Part shown: one piece after another, positions 1-7,506 of the stretch | How the letters are laid out: each line of letters begins with the position of its first letter | How positions within the stretch are numbered: position 1 is the first letter of the stretch | Origin: an archaeon | Lineage (GTDB): Archaea > Asgardarchaeota > Hermodarchaeia > Hermodarchaeales > Hermodarchaeaceae | DNA length: 15,798 nucleotides | Assembly: GCA_016550415.1 (NCBI GenBank) | Contig: JABXGU010000137.1 | Location: 1 to 15,798, forward strand | Direction: 5' to 3' | Program-made: the position numbers and the translations under genes | The notes under the pieces: model-generated | Seen by the model: the letters and a program-made list of their open reading frames with translations, nothing else | What the model was told of the DNA's origin: nothing | Databases searched by the model: none

Positions 1-143
1 CAGGTTGTAGATTCCACCCTCGCTGTCCGATAGCCACTGAGATTTGTACCACCAAAGAACCTGAATTTCGGGAACTCAAAGAGAAACACTTTGTCGCATG
101 TCACCATGCTGAAAGTCTCTGGGGTAAAAATGTGTGGAAGTGA
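1..143 (+). CDS. OppD/DppD-type peptide ABC transporter ATPase, C-terminal fragment (5' end outside window)
   Basis: Reading from base 3, 46 codons run to a TGA at 141-143. The fragment begins [15 protein letters not shown] and contains HFVACHH. This is the C-terminal oligopeptide/dipeptide extension (oligo_HPY type) of OppD/DppD/OppF/DppF ATPases, which power peptide import from the cytoplasmic face. Four cysteines (C2, C8, C15 and C34 of the fragment) have the same spacing type as in the next gene. In some solved Dpp transporters the equivalent cysteines bind a 4Fe-4S cluster (family knowledge, not shown here). The nucleotide-binding domain lies off the left edge. The stop is only 6 bases before the next ATG, so the two genes are co-transcribed, as in classical opp/dpp operons where D precedes F. 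Confidence in the family is high; the substrate is unknown. Confidence 0.88.
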   Translation, partial: GCRFHPRCPIATEICTTKEPEFRELKEKHFVACHHAESLWGKNVWK

Positions 144-149
144 TTAAAC

Positions 150-1175
150 ATGGCAACAAAAGGAGAACCATTGATAAAAGTTAGCAACTTGAAGAAATAT
201 TTCCCTGTCCGCCGAGGACTAATCGCAGCCATCTTTACTCGGGAACAGACCTGGGTCAAAGCTGTAGACGATATCTCCTTTGACATATTCAAAAATGAAG
301 TCTTTGTTCTCGCTGGAGAATCTGGCTGCGGCAAAACTACAACTGGCCGCGTACTCCTTAACCTTGACAAAGCCACAGATGGCAGTGTAACTTACACTGG
401 ACTCGACCTTGCACAAATCACCAAACAAGAAATGAAAGCACTCAGACCGAAACTACAAATCATATTCCAAGACCCCTATGAAGCATTAAACCCCCGACTC
501 TCCGTATACGACAGCATAGCAGAATGCCTACAAGTAAACAAACTTGCATCAAACCGTGAAGAACTGACTGAGCGAGTCAAAATGGCAATGGAGGATGTCC
601 GCCTACTCCCACCAGAAGACTTCATGTTTCGATACCCCCACATGCTCAGTGGAGGACAACGCCAACGCGTAGTAGTCGCCCGCGCCCTTGTCTCCCAACC
701 AGAATTCATCGTAGCAGACGAACCAGTCTCAATGCTCGACGCATCAATCCGAGCAGAAGTCCTACAACTCCTAAAAGACCTAATCAAAAAATACGACCTC
801 ACATACCTGTACATAACCCATGACCTAGCCTCTGCTCGTTTTGTTGGTGATCGGATAGCTATCATGTATCTTGGCAAGATTGTGGAGTATGGTCCAATTG
901 GCCGTGTGATTGACAATCCCAAACATCAGTACACTGCAATACTGATTTCTGCCGTTCCAATTCCGGATCCCACTTTGGTGCATACACGTCGTGCACCAGT
1001 AGGCGAAGTCCCCAGCCCCATCAATCCTCCCTCAGGTTGCAGGTTCCATACACGATGTGACCAAGCCACAGAGAAATGCCGGCTAGAAGAACCCCCATTT
1101 AAAGAGGTTGAAAAGAACCACTATGCCGCATGTTGGCACTGGTTTGACCCTGCCCAATGGGAGTCAAAAGAGTAA
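150..1175 (+). CDS. OppF/DppF-type oligopeptide/dipeptide ABC transporter ATP-binding protein
   Basis: This 341-residue cytoplasmic ATPase would pair with the OppD-like ATPase encoded just upstream to drive import of peptides, or other substrates of the family such as nickel or oligosaccharides. Visible motifs: Walker A GESGCGKTT (56-64), Q-loop FQD with Q107, signature LSGGQRQR (166-173), Walker B FIVADEP with D190 and E191, and switch His H224 in ITHD. The oligo_HPY C-terminal extension follows from about residue 240, with NPPSGCRFHTRC and cysteines C297, C303, C310 and C328, a possible Fe-S site. Length is normal for OppF. The ATG at 150 is preceded by GGAAGTGAT, which overlaps the upstream TGA and suggests translational coupling. 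Codons for about residues 90-226 end mostly in A or C, unlike the sequence on either side. The order D then F with a terminator directly after suggests this is the last gene of the operon; permeases and binding protein would lie to the left. Confidence 0.93.
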   Translation: MATKGEPLIKVSNLKKYFPVRRGLIAAIFTREQTWVKAVDDISFDIFKNEVFVLAGESGCGKTTTGRVLLNLDKATDGSVTYTGLDLAQITKQEMKALRPKLQIIFQDPYEALNPRLSVYDSIAECLQVNKLASNREELTERVKMAMEDVRLLPPEDFMFRYPHMLSGGQRQRVVVARALVSQPEFIVADEPVSMLDASIRAEVLQLLKDLIKKYDLTYLYITHDLASARFVGDRIAIMYLGKIVEYGPIGRVIDNPKHQYTAILISAVPIPDPTLVHTRRAPVGEVPSPINPPSGCRFHTRCDQATEKCRLEEPPFKEVEKNHYAACWHWFDPAQWESKE

Positions 1176-1181
1176 TTATTG

Positions 1182-1213
1182 CACTACCTTTTTGGTAGTG
1201 GTTTCCTTTTTTT
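1182..1213 (+). terminator. Hairpin plus T-tract terminator after the peptide transporter operon
   Basis: A perfect 7-bp inverted repeat CACTACC/GGTAGTG (1182-1188 and 1194-1200) encloses a TTTTT loop and is followed by seven Ts at 1207-1213. It lies 6 bases after the stop of the OppF-like gene. Archaeal termination depends mainly on T tracts, and two are present. The next gene is convergent, so a terminator is expected here. Confidence 0.72.
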
Positions 1214-1243
1214 GGTATTCTTAGTGGATTGTGTGTTTTCTAG

Positions 1244-1978
1244 TTATTTGTAGAGTTGTTGGATTATTAGTGGGTCTTGTGGGGTTGCTCGTTTTAAGTA
1301 TCGAGATTTTGTGAACATACTGAAGAATCTGATGGCTTCCTGCAGTTTGCCTTCAATGTCGAGTATAGTATTCTTTTCGATATCTTCTTGGTGGATGATT
1401 ATTGGGATGTTGTGCAGGGTTATATCGTGTAATTCAGCGGCGGCATCTGGATTGGAAGGCGGTCGCTTGGCTTTGATGCTTGTAAATATTTCCACTAGTT
1501 CACCATAGATCTTTGCAATTGATGTCTTTGAGCCATCAAAGTTTTTTCCGAGAAGTAAATGATAGTTGATTAGTTGTCGGAAATCCTCTAAGACTCTTTG
1601 GTTCTCTGGTTCGATTTCTACGGTGATTTCAATTGGTGGGTGAAGTAAATCGATGAGGCGCCCGACGAACATTTTTGCCTCTGTTTCTGATACTCCTTCC
1701 CTTATGAGTGCATCACGCATTTCTACTCGTGCATATTTCCATACACAATTGGATTCAATGTTTGGGTGTTGAGGGATGGCGATGAAATGAAGTCCGATGC
1801 CTAGACCATACTGGCTTTTAGGTCCACTTAGGAGAATGGGGCTTCCACTATCCTCAACTGGAGTAGGATGACGAGATCTTGACCCCGTTGTTGAATATTC
1901 AGTTTGAAAGAGTTTCAACAGCGGTGTGAAGAATGTGGAAGAGGGCGGCTTGGGTTTCCGGCGGTAGAAGAATATCAT
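1244..1978 (-). CDS. Conserved-looking hypothetical protein, 244 residues, no recognised domain
   Basis: I do not recognise this protein. It appears soluble, with no signal peptide or membrane helix. The N-terminal third is basic and proline/serine-rich (RRKPKPPSSTFF, SRSRHPTPVEDSG). The middle holds charged helical stretches (MRDALIREGVSETEAKMFVGR), and the C-terminal half is mixed alpha/beta with an acidic segment HQEDIEKNTILDIEGK. The longest reading frame opens with GTG at 1984, but GAGGAG at 1984-1989 sits 5 bases before the ATG at 1978, so I chose the ATG. The gene lies 52 bases downstream of a winged-helix regulator on the same strand and is probably in one transcription unit with it. 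It could be a target or partner of that regulator; nothing in the sequence fixes a function. Confidence 0.72.
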   Translation of the reverse strand: MIFFYRRKPKPPSSTFFTPLLKLFQTEYSTTGSRSRHPTPVEDSGSPILLSGPKSQYGLGIGLHFIAIPQHPNIESNCVWKYARVEMRDALIREGVSETEAKMFVGRLIDLLHPPIEITVEIEPENQRVLEDFRQLINYHLLLGKNFDGSKTSIAKIYGELVEIFTSIKAKRPPSNPDAAAELHDITLHNIPIIIHQEDIEKNTILDIEGKLQEAIRFFSMFTKSRYLKRATPQDPLIIQQLYK

Positions 1979-1983
1979 ATTCA

Positions 1984-1989
1984 CTCCTC
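1984..1989 (-). promoter_or_regulatory. Ribosome binding site deciding the ATG at 1978
   Basis: On the minus strand GAGGAG is followed by the 5-base spacer TGAAT and then ATG at 1978-1976. The in-frame GTG at 1984 overlaps this Shine-Dalgarno sequence and so cannot use it. Confidence 0.6.
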
Positions 1990-2030
1990 ACTGATGACTC
2001 AAATGGGATTGAAGGTTCGGGGATAATAAG

Positions 2031-2279
2031 CTAGCGGTTCATGCGGCGTTCAATATGAAGCATGAATAGTGTCTGCCGTAGGTCGTTCAAATTGGGGACT
2101 CGCGCGACAACGCCTTCTGACACTAACCGTTTTAGTGCATAACGTACCGTCCGTGGAGCCAGCTTCGTGGTATTCACGATTTCCTTACTGGTCATCGGAC
2201 CCTTATCTTCGATGGTACGGACGATCTTTGATGCACTGGGCGGTTCCCTGTGACTGCTAAACGTATTCACAAATACCAC
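2031..2279 (-). CDS. Small winged helix-turn-helix (MarR/TrmB-like) transcriptional regulator
   Basis: An 82-residue DNA-binding protein made of little more than one winged-helix domain. Helix 1 covers about 16-26 (SKIVRTIEDKG), helix 2 about 30-39 (TSKEIVNTTK), the recognition helix about 41-55 (APRTVRYALKRLVSEG), and the beta wing about 57-72 (VVARVPNLNDLRQTLFML). This matches the short archaeal MarR-like or HTH_20 regulators, which bind DNA as dimers; no ligand domain or metal-binding site is visible. The start is GTG at 2279 with no good Shine-Dalgarno sequence; the next in-frame GTG is at 2270. An AT-rich box about 25 bases upstream suggests a leaderless transcript. It precedes the 244-residue hypothetical gene and is divergent from the large protease gene, so autoregulation or control of the shared intergenic region is possible (inference). 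Confidence 0.85.
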   Translation of the reverse strand: MVFVNTFSSHREPPSASKIVRTIEDKGPMTSKEIVNTTKLAPRTVRYALKRLVSEGVVARVPNLNDLRQTLFMLHIERRMNR

Positions 2280-2298
2280 CCGAAGAGAAAAGGGGTGA

Positions 2299-2318
2299 TT
2301 TTAAATTAAAAACGTTTC
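2299..2318 (-). promoter_or_regulatory. Candidate TATA box/BRE for the winged-helix regulator gene
   Basis: Reading the minus strand, a purine-containing GAAACG is followed by TTTTTAATTTAAAAT. The AT-rich core lies about 20-30 bases before the GTG at 2279. This places initiation close to the start codon, consistent with a leaderless mRNA and with the lack of a ribosome binding site. Confidence 0.45.
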
Positions 2319-2369
2319 GAATCTGGCAATCGTCAAATAGCGATGAAATTATCATTTTTTCAGTTTTTC

Positions 2370-2421
2370 CTTATAAATGAAGCCTTTTTTGGCATCAAAA
2401 AGACACATTAAACTATAAAAA
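2370..2421 (+). promoter_or_regulatory. Candidate archaeal TATA boxes for the secreted protease gene
   Basis: Two boxes resemble the archaeal consensus YTTAWAAA: CTTATAAA at 2370-2377 and CTATAAAAA at 2413-2421. Initiation about 25 bases downstream of either gives a leader of roughly 40-85 bases before the ATG at 2484. The octamer AAAAAGAC occurs at 2397-2404 and 2417-2424, exactly 20 bases apart, the second copy overlapping the downstream box. The repeat could be a transcription factor site, or coincidence in AT-rich DNA. Confidence 0.5.
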
Positions 2422-2446
2422 GACCCTTGCAGAACTATTCCGCTAC

Positions 2447-2462
2447 CCTACTGTAAAGTAGG
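2447..2462 (+). promoter_or_regulatory. 5'UTR hairpin with GNRA-type loop before the protease gene
   Basis: CCTACT (2447-2452), GTAA loop (2453-2456) and AGTAGG (2457-2462) form a perfect 6-bp stem capped by a GNRA-class tetraloop. It ends 5 bases before the ribosome binding site GGAAGGA (2468-2474), which is 9 bases from the ATG. It may stabilise the mRNA or modulate translation. Confidence 0.45.
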
Positions 2463-2483
2463 ACAACGGAAGGAAAATAAAAA

Positions 2484-5400
2484 ATGAAAGTAAATATGCT
2501 TCTTAGGAAGCGACCTCTAGCATCACTAACGCTTTCAGTGATTCTCTGTTTTTCAATGTTTGCTGGCATCTCTGCAATTCCTTTGGCAAATCTAGCAAAT
2601 AGCATTTTACCATCGATTTTTCCAGGGACAGATGCAAATACATTCTTCTCGGGTAAGCCCGATACAGGTGCATCAACCATTGATCCTCTAGCCAATATCC
2701 ACACCAACCTACACAATTGGGTAAAGACAGGTGTGGCTCCAGACAACATTCGATCTGTTGATGGCTCAGTTGGTATCCTTCTCGGAGCTCTACGAGATGT
2801 GGACCTGCTTGAGCTCAATGAGCACATAAACATAAGGAACGTATTCACATTTCCTGGTGGATATCTTGTACAAGGATTCGTCTCCACACCCAAAGAATTG
2901 TTCTTCATTGACCAAATGGAGTACACAGGTGTCATTGTAGGTGACCAAACGATTGAAGCCTACGAAGAAGGAGGCGGAGATCTTGTTACCGACCAGTATA
3001 TAGTTCAGCGTATAATCGAAAATGACCTTGTTCAGGCTAATTACCCAGACTACAACGGTACCGGAATTACAATCGGTATCGTGGACACAGGCACTGACTT
3101 TGGTGTCACCGATCTTGCTACAGCATACGCTACAAACAGCTCTGATATTCCAACAAGCTTCGATCCTGGTGGAACCGGTATTGCCATTACTGCCTTCGCC
3201 TTACCCGCAGTTGGCGGCTACTTACTCACAGCCGGACTAGACTTCCCAATGTGGTTCGGTGATGGTATGACTATCGATTACTCCAACTCTACCTACGGCA
3301 TAGTAACACAAGACTGGTATGTCGGTGGCTATGGTGGTATCGTCAGCCAATCCGGCTTCTACAAAATCGGTATAGCCACCTATTACCCAGGACAAGCAGC
3401 CGCCTTTATACTCGTGGACGAGAACACCCCGTTTGTCTATGACACCCTGTACATCGACTGGGAAACCAGCTTCGCCCTAGTGTGTGATCTTCATGGGTTC
3501 ACCAACCCTGGTGTATCAGCGGATTGGGACTTCACAAATAATGAGCCACACCGTTGGGGTGATGGTACAGAAGTTCTAGCTGTTGATTTTGATAGTGACG
3601 GCATAAATGACTACAGCATGGGTTGCTTAGCAAACACCTTCGACCTCTTCGGCTTAATCGACGGTGACATTGTCTCCGGTATCGATAAAATGGGTCGTGG
3701 TTATGCTTTCATGTATGACTATGACGGTCATGGTACTAGCACAGCAGGCTCTGCTGCAGGTAGAGGTATTGCTGAATTCGATGTCTACGGTAATGGTACC
3801 CTCGTAAGCACTCCCGGTGTTGCTCCTGGTGCCGAAGTGATGGCACTAAAGCTCTTCACTTTTGGTGACTACATCAACTGCTGGTTCTGGGGTGCAGGCT
3901 ACAGACCTGTATCCTATGACTATGGCATGTGGGCCGAATGGGAACACATGGCCTACTATGGCTGGGATTACTCCAATCAAGCTCATATTCTGAGCAACTC
4001 TTGGGGCTTTATCGGTTACTTCTTCACAGCTCCATACAACTTCCAATGGGGCAATGACTGGTACAGCCTAACCATGGACTTCCTTAGCACAGGTGGTATT
4101 GTGGAAACTCCCTATGGTGGCGATCCCACCAATTCATCCACATGGAACTATTGCATGAATGGTACTGGCTATAGCTGGGTTGACTATCCATATGGTCCAG
4201 ATGTTGGACACACAATCCCTGGTACAATTCAACCAGCACCACAATTTGTCGTGTCAAGCGGTAATGCAGGTCCTGGTTATGGAACTAGCGGCTCGCCCAG
4301 CTCAGAGACAGCTCTGTTGGTTGGTGCAAGCACAGCTGCTCACTATGCTCAACCCACATACAACAACGATAGCTCACTTGGTGCACAGCCATATGATCAG
4401 ATTGCAGACTTCTCCAGCAACGGTCCTACACCACAGGCATTACCCAAGCCTGATCTTGTAGCTCCTGGCGCCTATGCCTTCGACATTGGACCCCTACACT
4501 CCGTTTGGACTGGCGGCGGCGACAGCGGCACCGACGCCTGGACCACCTTCGGTGGAACCAGTCAAGCCGCACCTATTGCAGCAGGTGTATTGGCCCTTGC
4601 ATACCAAGCAGCAAGTGCATTTGCACCTTCTAATTATGGAGGTGCAATGAAGTCGCTGCTAATGGCTGCTACAGATGATCTGAATCAGCCTGCTCTCAGA
4701 CAGGGTGCAGGTCGAGTGAATGCTTGGAAGGCAGTGAACCTTGGCTTTGGCAATGACACAACTGATGGTGCAACAGACTACCTACCCGTACTCATGAGTA
4801 ACTACACATTTGCCAACTGGGGCTGGCCACATGATCCCTCAACATGGTCCCGCTCATGGTACATGAACATGTACTATGGCGCGCTCATTGGAAGTATTCC
4901 ATACTATGGTGAGTCCTATTATCATCCTGGAGCCTCTGGTTATAGTGGAATGGCTAATGCTACTTGGTCTAGTGGTAGCTTCACCACCCACAGTATCATG
5001 GCAGGTACAAGCATGGATATCCAAGCTTATGCTGGGACATCTACTCTGTCTCTCACTGCTATGGATGCTGAGTGGTACACGTTACTAAATGAGAGTAGCA
5101 AGGTCTTCACATCTACCAGTGTGTATACGACCTATCCGCTCTTCGCGGACGGTCACTTCGATAAGGTCTTCCAAAACCAATTCATGAACGATGCAGACTA
5201 CGCTGTTATCCACCTATCATATGGTGCTGATGATTTCGAAGATGTCTTTGCACTGACTGGTAGCGCAAACTATGTCTTCCTCCATGACTGGAATGACACC
5301 AATGAAAACGGTGTTATTGACCTTCAGGGTGCTACTAGTGTTGGTGAAGTTCGCAGAGTGATGTACGATTACTCAGCGAGCAATGTTCACCAAATCCATG

Positions 5401-7340
5401 TGGGTAACCCTGGTGACCATTGGAATGGAAACATGAATGCCACCATCTACTACCACGATTTGGGCAACGAAGTCTTCCTTTGGCGAAACCTAGATGTCAC
5501 AATCACAATCCGCCTCTACAAGCGGGTTGATTGGACATGGTTCAGCTTCACTCAGCACTCAGCTACTGTGTGGAATATCACCTGTACTGTTCCTGGTGGT
5601 ACTTCACCTGGTGTCTACGAAGGTTTCATCAAGACCACTGTAGTTGGTGTTGACAAGTTCTTCCCAATCACAGTACGAGTCGATGGCGCAGTCGGTCCTG
5701 GCAGCTCCCTTAGTTGGGGTGGCACGGACGGGCTTCCATACGACCAAGGTGCAATCACAGGTGGACTTGACTACAATGGAAGAGCGGCTTCTGGTGAATG
5801 GCGATGGTACATGGTCGACATTAGCGACATCGACGTGGGCGACAACTGGACCTCATGGGTGATGACTAATGTCACATGGACTGATCCTGACACCTGCATC
5901 GATGTCTACATCTTGATGGCAGGCTACGGTGTAAACGGATACCTAGGCGGTACTGTTTCATCAAGTACCACCAATGTCGCAGATGGACACTGGGATGGCA
6001 CACCCACTTGGGAGTGTCAGAACGTACTCCTAACCGACTACACCTGGGATCCTGGATCCGCAACTGGACGAGGTTACCTGATAATCGCCCTCCATGTCTC
6101 TAGCATAGGTGGAAATTATGTACCGGAGAACTTTACAGTCACTGTGACTCCTGTGAACAATGCCACTCAATTGGGCTTCCATGATATTCCTGGTCCATCA
6201 GGAATGGTCAACTGTACCAGTATAGATGGTGTTGCACAGAATACACAGGTGCTTTCAGACAGCGTTTGGAATGGTCCTCACGTGGTCTTCAACGGTACAT
6301 TTAGTGCATGGACTGTGGACGGCTTCCCGACTCTTGAGATTCGGGATACAGACTTACAGGTCCTAATCTCGCAACAGCTTGAACTCCATGGATTGTTCAC
6401 TGCAGCCAACGCTTCACCTGACTCAGCAGCTGGTGGTCCATATGACTACTCATACAGCTGGACAGGAATTGCCGCAGGAATGCTTCTCGACCTTAGCCTT
6501 GAAGTGCTAGGAGGAGATCCTGGTCCTCCAAGTGCTCCGCATGACTGTGAACTCTTCCTCCTGAGTCCAAGTGGTGTTCTAATAGGTTCAAGCACCAATG
6601 CCGGTAGTATAGAATCAATTACTGTCACGGCACCAGAGTCTGGTACCTATACGATTGGTGTTGACTACTGGGGTATCGACGCCGGAGCTAACTATGTCTG
6701 GTGTGGATATGACCTGCCATTCGTTGTGTATGCTTCAGCTGCTGCTATCATACCACATCGTGAGACTGGTCTTACCGCAGGCTTTGACACCCACGACCTT
6801 GGTCTAAACACAGTGATTGACTTGAAACTGAAGGCTTGGACTGGAACCTCGTTAGACTTCGGTACCGGTATGGATATCGATCTCACTAACGTGAGCCTCA
6901 CCAACTTCTTTGCTCCAACAGTAGCAGTGACCGCACCAAATGGCGGTGAAACCTTCGAAGAAGGTGTTATCACCATCACTTGGACAGGTTCTGACGCAAA
7001 CGACGATGAAACACTGCAATATACTGTGGAGGTCAGCAATGACACTGGAGCAACCTGGAAGCTTGTTGTGTTCGGCACAACAGGTACAAGTGCTACTTGG
7101 GATTCAACGAGTTCGTTCTACGGTTTACCAGCAGGTAACCAGTTCATGGTTCGAGTAAACTGTACAGACGGCATGTACACAGTGAGTGACACCTCTAACG
7201 CAGTATTCACCATCAGTGCTATACCACCGACAGTTACTCCGCCTTGGGAGCTAATTATAGTCGCAGCAGTTGCTGTGATTGTAATACTGATCCTTGTGGT
7301 CACTTGCTTGCTCAAGCGGCGTCAGATGGCTGCTAAGTAA
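2484..7340 (+). CDS. Secreted membrane-anchored S8 (subtilisin/pyrolysin-like) serine protease, 1618 residues
   Basis: A large extracellular protease with a signal peptide (1-31: MLLRKR, hydrophobic core, ISA end), an inhibitor-I9-like prodomain (about 85-160) and an S8 catalytic domain. The triad is D201 (IVDTGTD), H416 (DGHGTSTAG) and S693 (GGTSQAAP), with oxyanion-hole N594 (SSGNAGP); substrate-cleft motif ILSNSWG is at 502-508. All are present, so it should be active. About 215 residues separate D201 and H416 (about 32 in subtilisin), resembling pyrolysin and tripeptidyl peptidase II. The insertion carries a calcium-loop-like DFDSDGIND (368-376), and a second, DTNENGVID, lies at 938-946. 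Beta-rich regions follow, including a PPC-like domain (about 1310-1418) and an Ig/FN3-like domain (about 1478-1577). One membrane helix (about 1589-1610) precedes a KRR tail, so the bulk lies outside the cell. About two dozen N-x-S/T sequons are spread over the ectodomain. It is monocistronic between its own promoter and terminator. Confidence 0.93.
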   Translation: MKVNMLLRKRPLASLTLSVILCFSMFAGISAIPLANLANSILPSIFPGTDANTFFSGKPDTGASTIDPLANIHTNLHNWVKTGVAPDNIRSVDGSVGILLGALRDVDLLELNEHINIRNVFTFPGGYLVQGFVSTPKELFFIDQMEYTGVIVGDQTIEAYEEGGGDLVTDQYIVQRIIENDLVQANYPDYNGTGITIGIVDTGTDFGVTDLATAYATNSSDIPTSFDPGGTGIAITAFALPAVGGYLLTAGLDFPMWFGDGMTIDYSNSTYGIVTQDWYVGGYGGIVSQSGFYKIGIATYYPGQAAAFILVDENTPFVYDTLYIDWETSFALVCDLHGFTNPGVSADWDFTNNEPHRWGDGTEVLAVDFDSDGINDYSMGCLANTFDLFGLIDGDIVSGIDKMGRGYAFMYDYDGHGTSTAGSAAGRGIAEFDVYGNGTLVSTPGVAPGAEVMALKLFTFGDYINCWFWGAGYRPVSYDYGMWAEWEHMAYYGWDYSNQAHILSNSWGFIGYFFTAPYNFQWGNDWYSLTMDFLSTGGIVETPYGGDPTNSSTWNYCMNGTGYSWVDYPYGPDVGHTIPGTIQPAPQFVVSSGNAGPGYGTSGSPSSETALLVGASTAAHYAQPTYNNDSSLGAQPYDQIADFSSNGPTPQALPKPDLVAPGAYAFDIGPLHSVWTGGGDSGTDAWTTFGGTSQAAPIAAGVLALAYQAASAFAPSNYGGAMKSLLMAATDDLNQPALRQGAGRVNAWKAVNLGFGNDTTDGATDYLPVLMSNYTFANWGWPHDPSTWSRSWYMNMYYGALIGSIPYYGESYYHPGASGYSGMANATWSSGSFTTHSIMAGTSMDIQAYAGTSTLSLTAMDAEWYTLLNESSKVFTSTSVYTTYPLFADGHFDKVFQNQFMNDADYAVIHLSYGADDFEDVFALTGSANYVFLHDWNDTNENGVIDLQGATSVGEVRRVMYDYSASNVHQIHVGNPGDHWNGNMNATIYYHDLGNEVFLWRNLDVTITIRLYKRVDWTWFSFTQHSATVWNITCTVPGGTSPGVYEGFIKTTVVGVDKFFPITVRVDGAVGPGSSLSWGGTDGLPYDQGAITGGLDYNGRAASGEWRWYMVDISDIDVGDNWTSWVMTNVTWTDPDTCIDVYILMAGYGVNGYLGGTVSSSTTNVADGHWDGTPTWECQNVLLTDYTWDPGSATGRGYLIIALHVSSIGGNYVPENFTVTVTPVNNATQLGFHDIPGPSGMVNCTSIDGVAQNTQVLSDSVWNGPHVVFNGTFSAWTVDGFPTLEIRDTDLQVLISQQLELHGLFTAANASPDSAAGGPYDYSYSWTGIAAGMLLDLSLEVLGGDPGPPSAPHDCELFLLSPSGVLIGSSTNAGSIESITVTAPESGTYTIGVDYWGIDAGANYVWCGYDLPFVVYASAAAIIPHRETGLTAGFDTHDLGLNTVIDLKLKAWTGTSLDFGTGMDIDLTNVSLTNFFAPTVAVTAPNGGETFEEGVITITWTGSDANDDETLQYTVEVSNDTGATWKLVVFGTTGTSATWDSTSSFYGLPAGNQFMVRVNCTDGMYTVSDTSNAVFTISAIPPTVTPPWELIIVAAVAVIVILILVVTCLLKRRQMAAK

Positions 7341-7348
7341 ACATAATT

Positions 7349-7383
7349 AGGGGGTTTTTCACCCCCTTTCCCTTCTTTTTTTT
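7349..7383 (+). terminator. Hairpin plus T-tract terminator after the S8 protease gene
   Basis: AGGGGG (7349-7354) pairs with CCCCCT (7362-7367) around a 7-base T-rich loop and is followed by a pyrimidine tract ending in eight Ts (7376-7383). It starts 9 bases after the stop codon. Confidence 0.78.
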
Positions 7384-7399
7384 CAAGTAATTCTCTCTA

Positions 7400-7413
7400 G
7401 GAGTTAAGACTCC
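7400..7413 (+). repeat. Short inverted repeat in the intergenic region
   Basis: GGAGT (7400-7404), TAAG, ACTCC (7409-7413) form a 5-bp palindromic arm pair between the protease terminator and the next promoter. There is no T tract directly after it. It could be a small operator or chance. Confidence 0.25.
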
Positions 7414-7461
7414 AAACCATCTTCATCAATCCAAAGTTATTGGGTGCTGAATGTCAGAAAG

Positions 7462-7469
7462 AATAAAAG
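7462..7469 (+). promoter_or_regulatory. Candidate TATA box for the small membrane protein gene
   Basis: AATAAAAG lies about 25-30 bases before the ATG at 7492 and about 40 before the ATG at 7507. It would give a very short leader for the 7507 start, or a leaderless mRNA if 7492 were used. Confidence 0.4.
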
Positions 7470-7493
7470 TTCGACTTCTGTTATTCTTTAAAT

Positions 7494-7502
7494 GGAAGGT
7501 GA
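7494..7502 (+). promoter_or_regulatory. Ribosome binding site deciding the ATG at 7507
   Basis: GGAAGGTGA closely matches the archaeal GGAGGTGA consensus and stands 4 bases before the ATG at 7507. The in-frame ATG at 7492 overlaps its first base and has no such site upstream, so 7507 is preferred. Confidence 0.6.
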
Positions 7503-7506
7503 CAAT

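Noticed and set aside
476..922. 148-residue open frame on the minus strand
   Set aside because: It lies entirely antisense to the OppF-like gene, whose motifs are unmistakable. Its translation is Ser/Arg-rich without a domain, typical of a reverse-strand shadow favoured by A/C-ending codons.
2435..2935. 166-residue open frame on the minus strand across the protease promoter
   Set aside because: It overlaps the signal peptide and prodomain of the S8 protease in antisense and has no recognisable domain or ribosome site.
6692..7078. 128-residue antisense open frame
   Set aside because: It is a shadow of the PPC-like and Ig-like part of the S8 protease, with low-complexity Val/Ser-rich translation.
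2484..7340. Possibility that the first large subtilase is also a pseudoprotease
   Set aside because: D201, H416, N594 and S693 are all present in canonical motifs.
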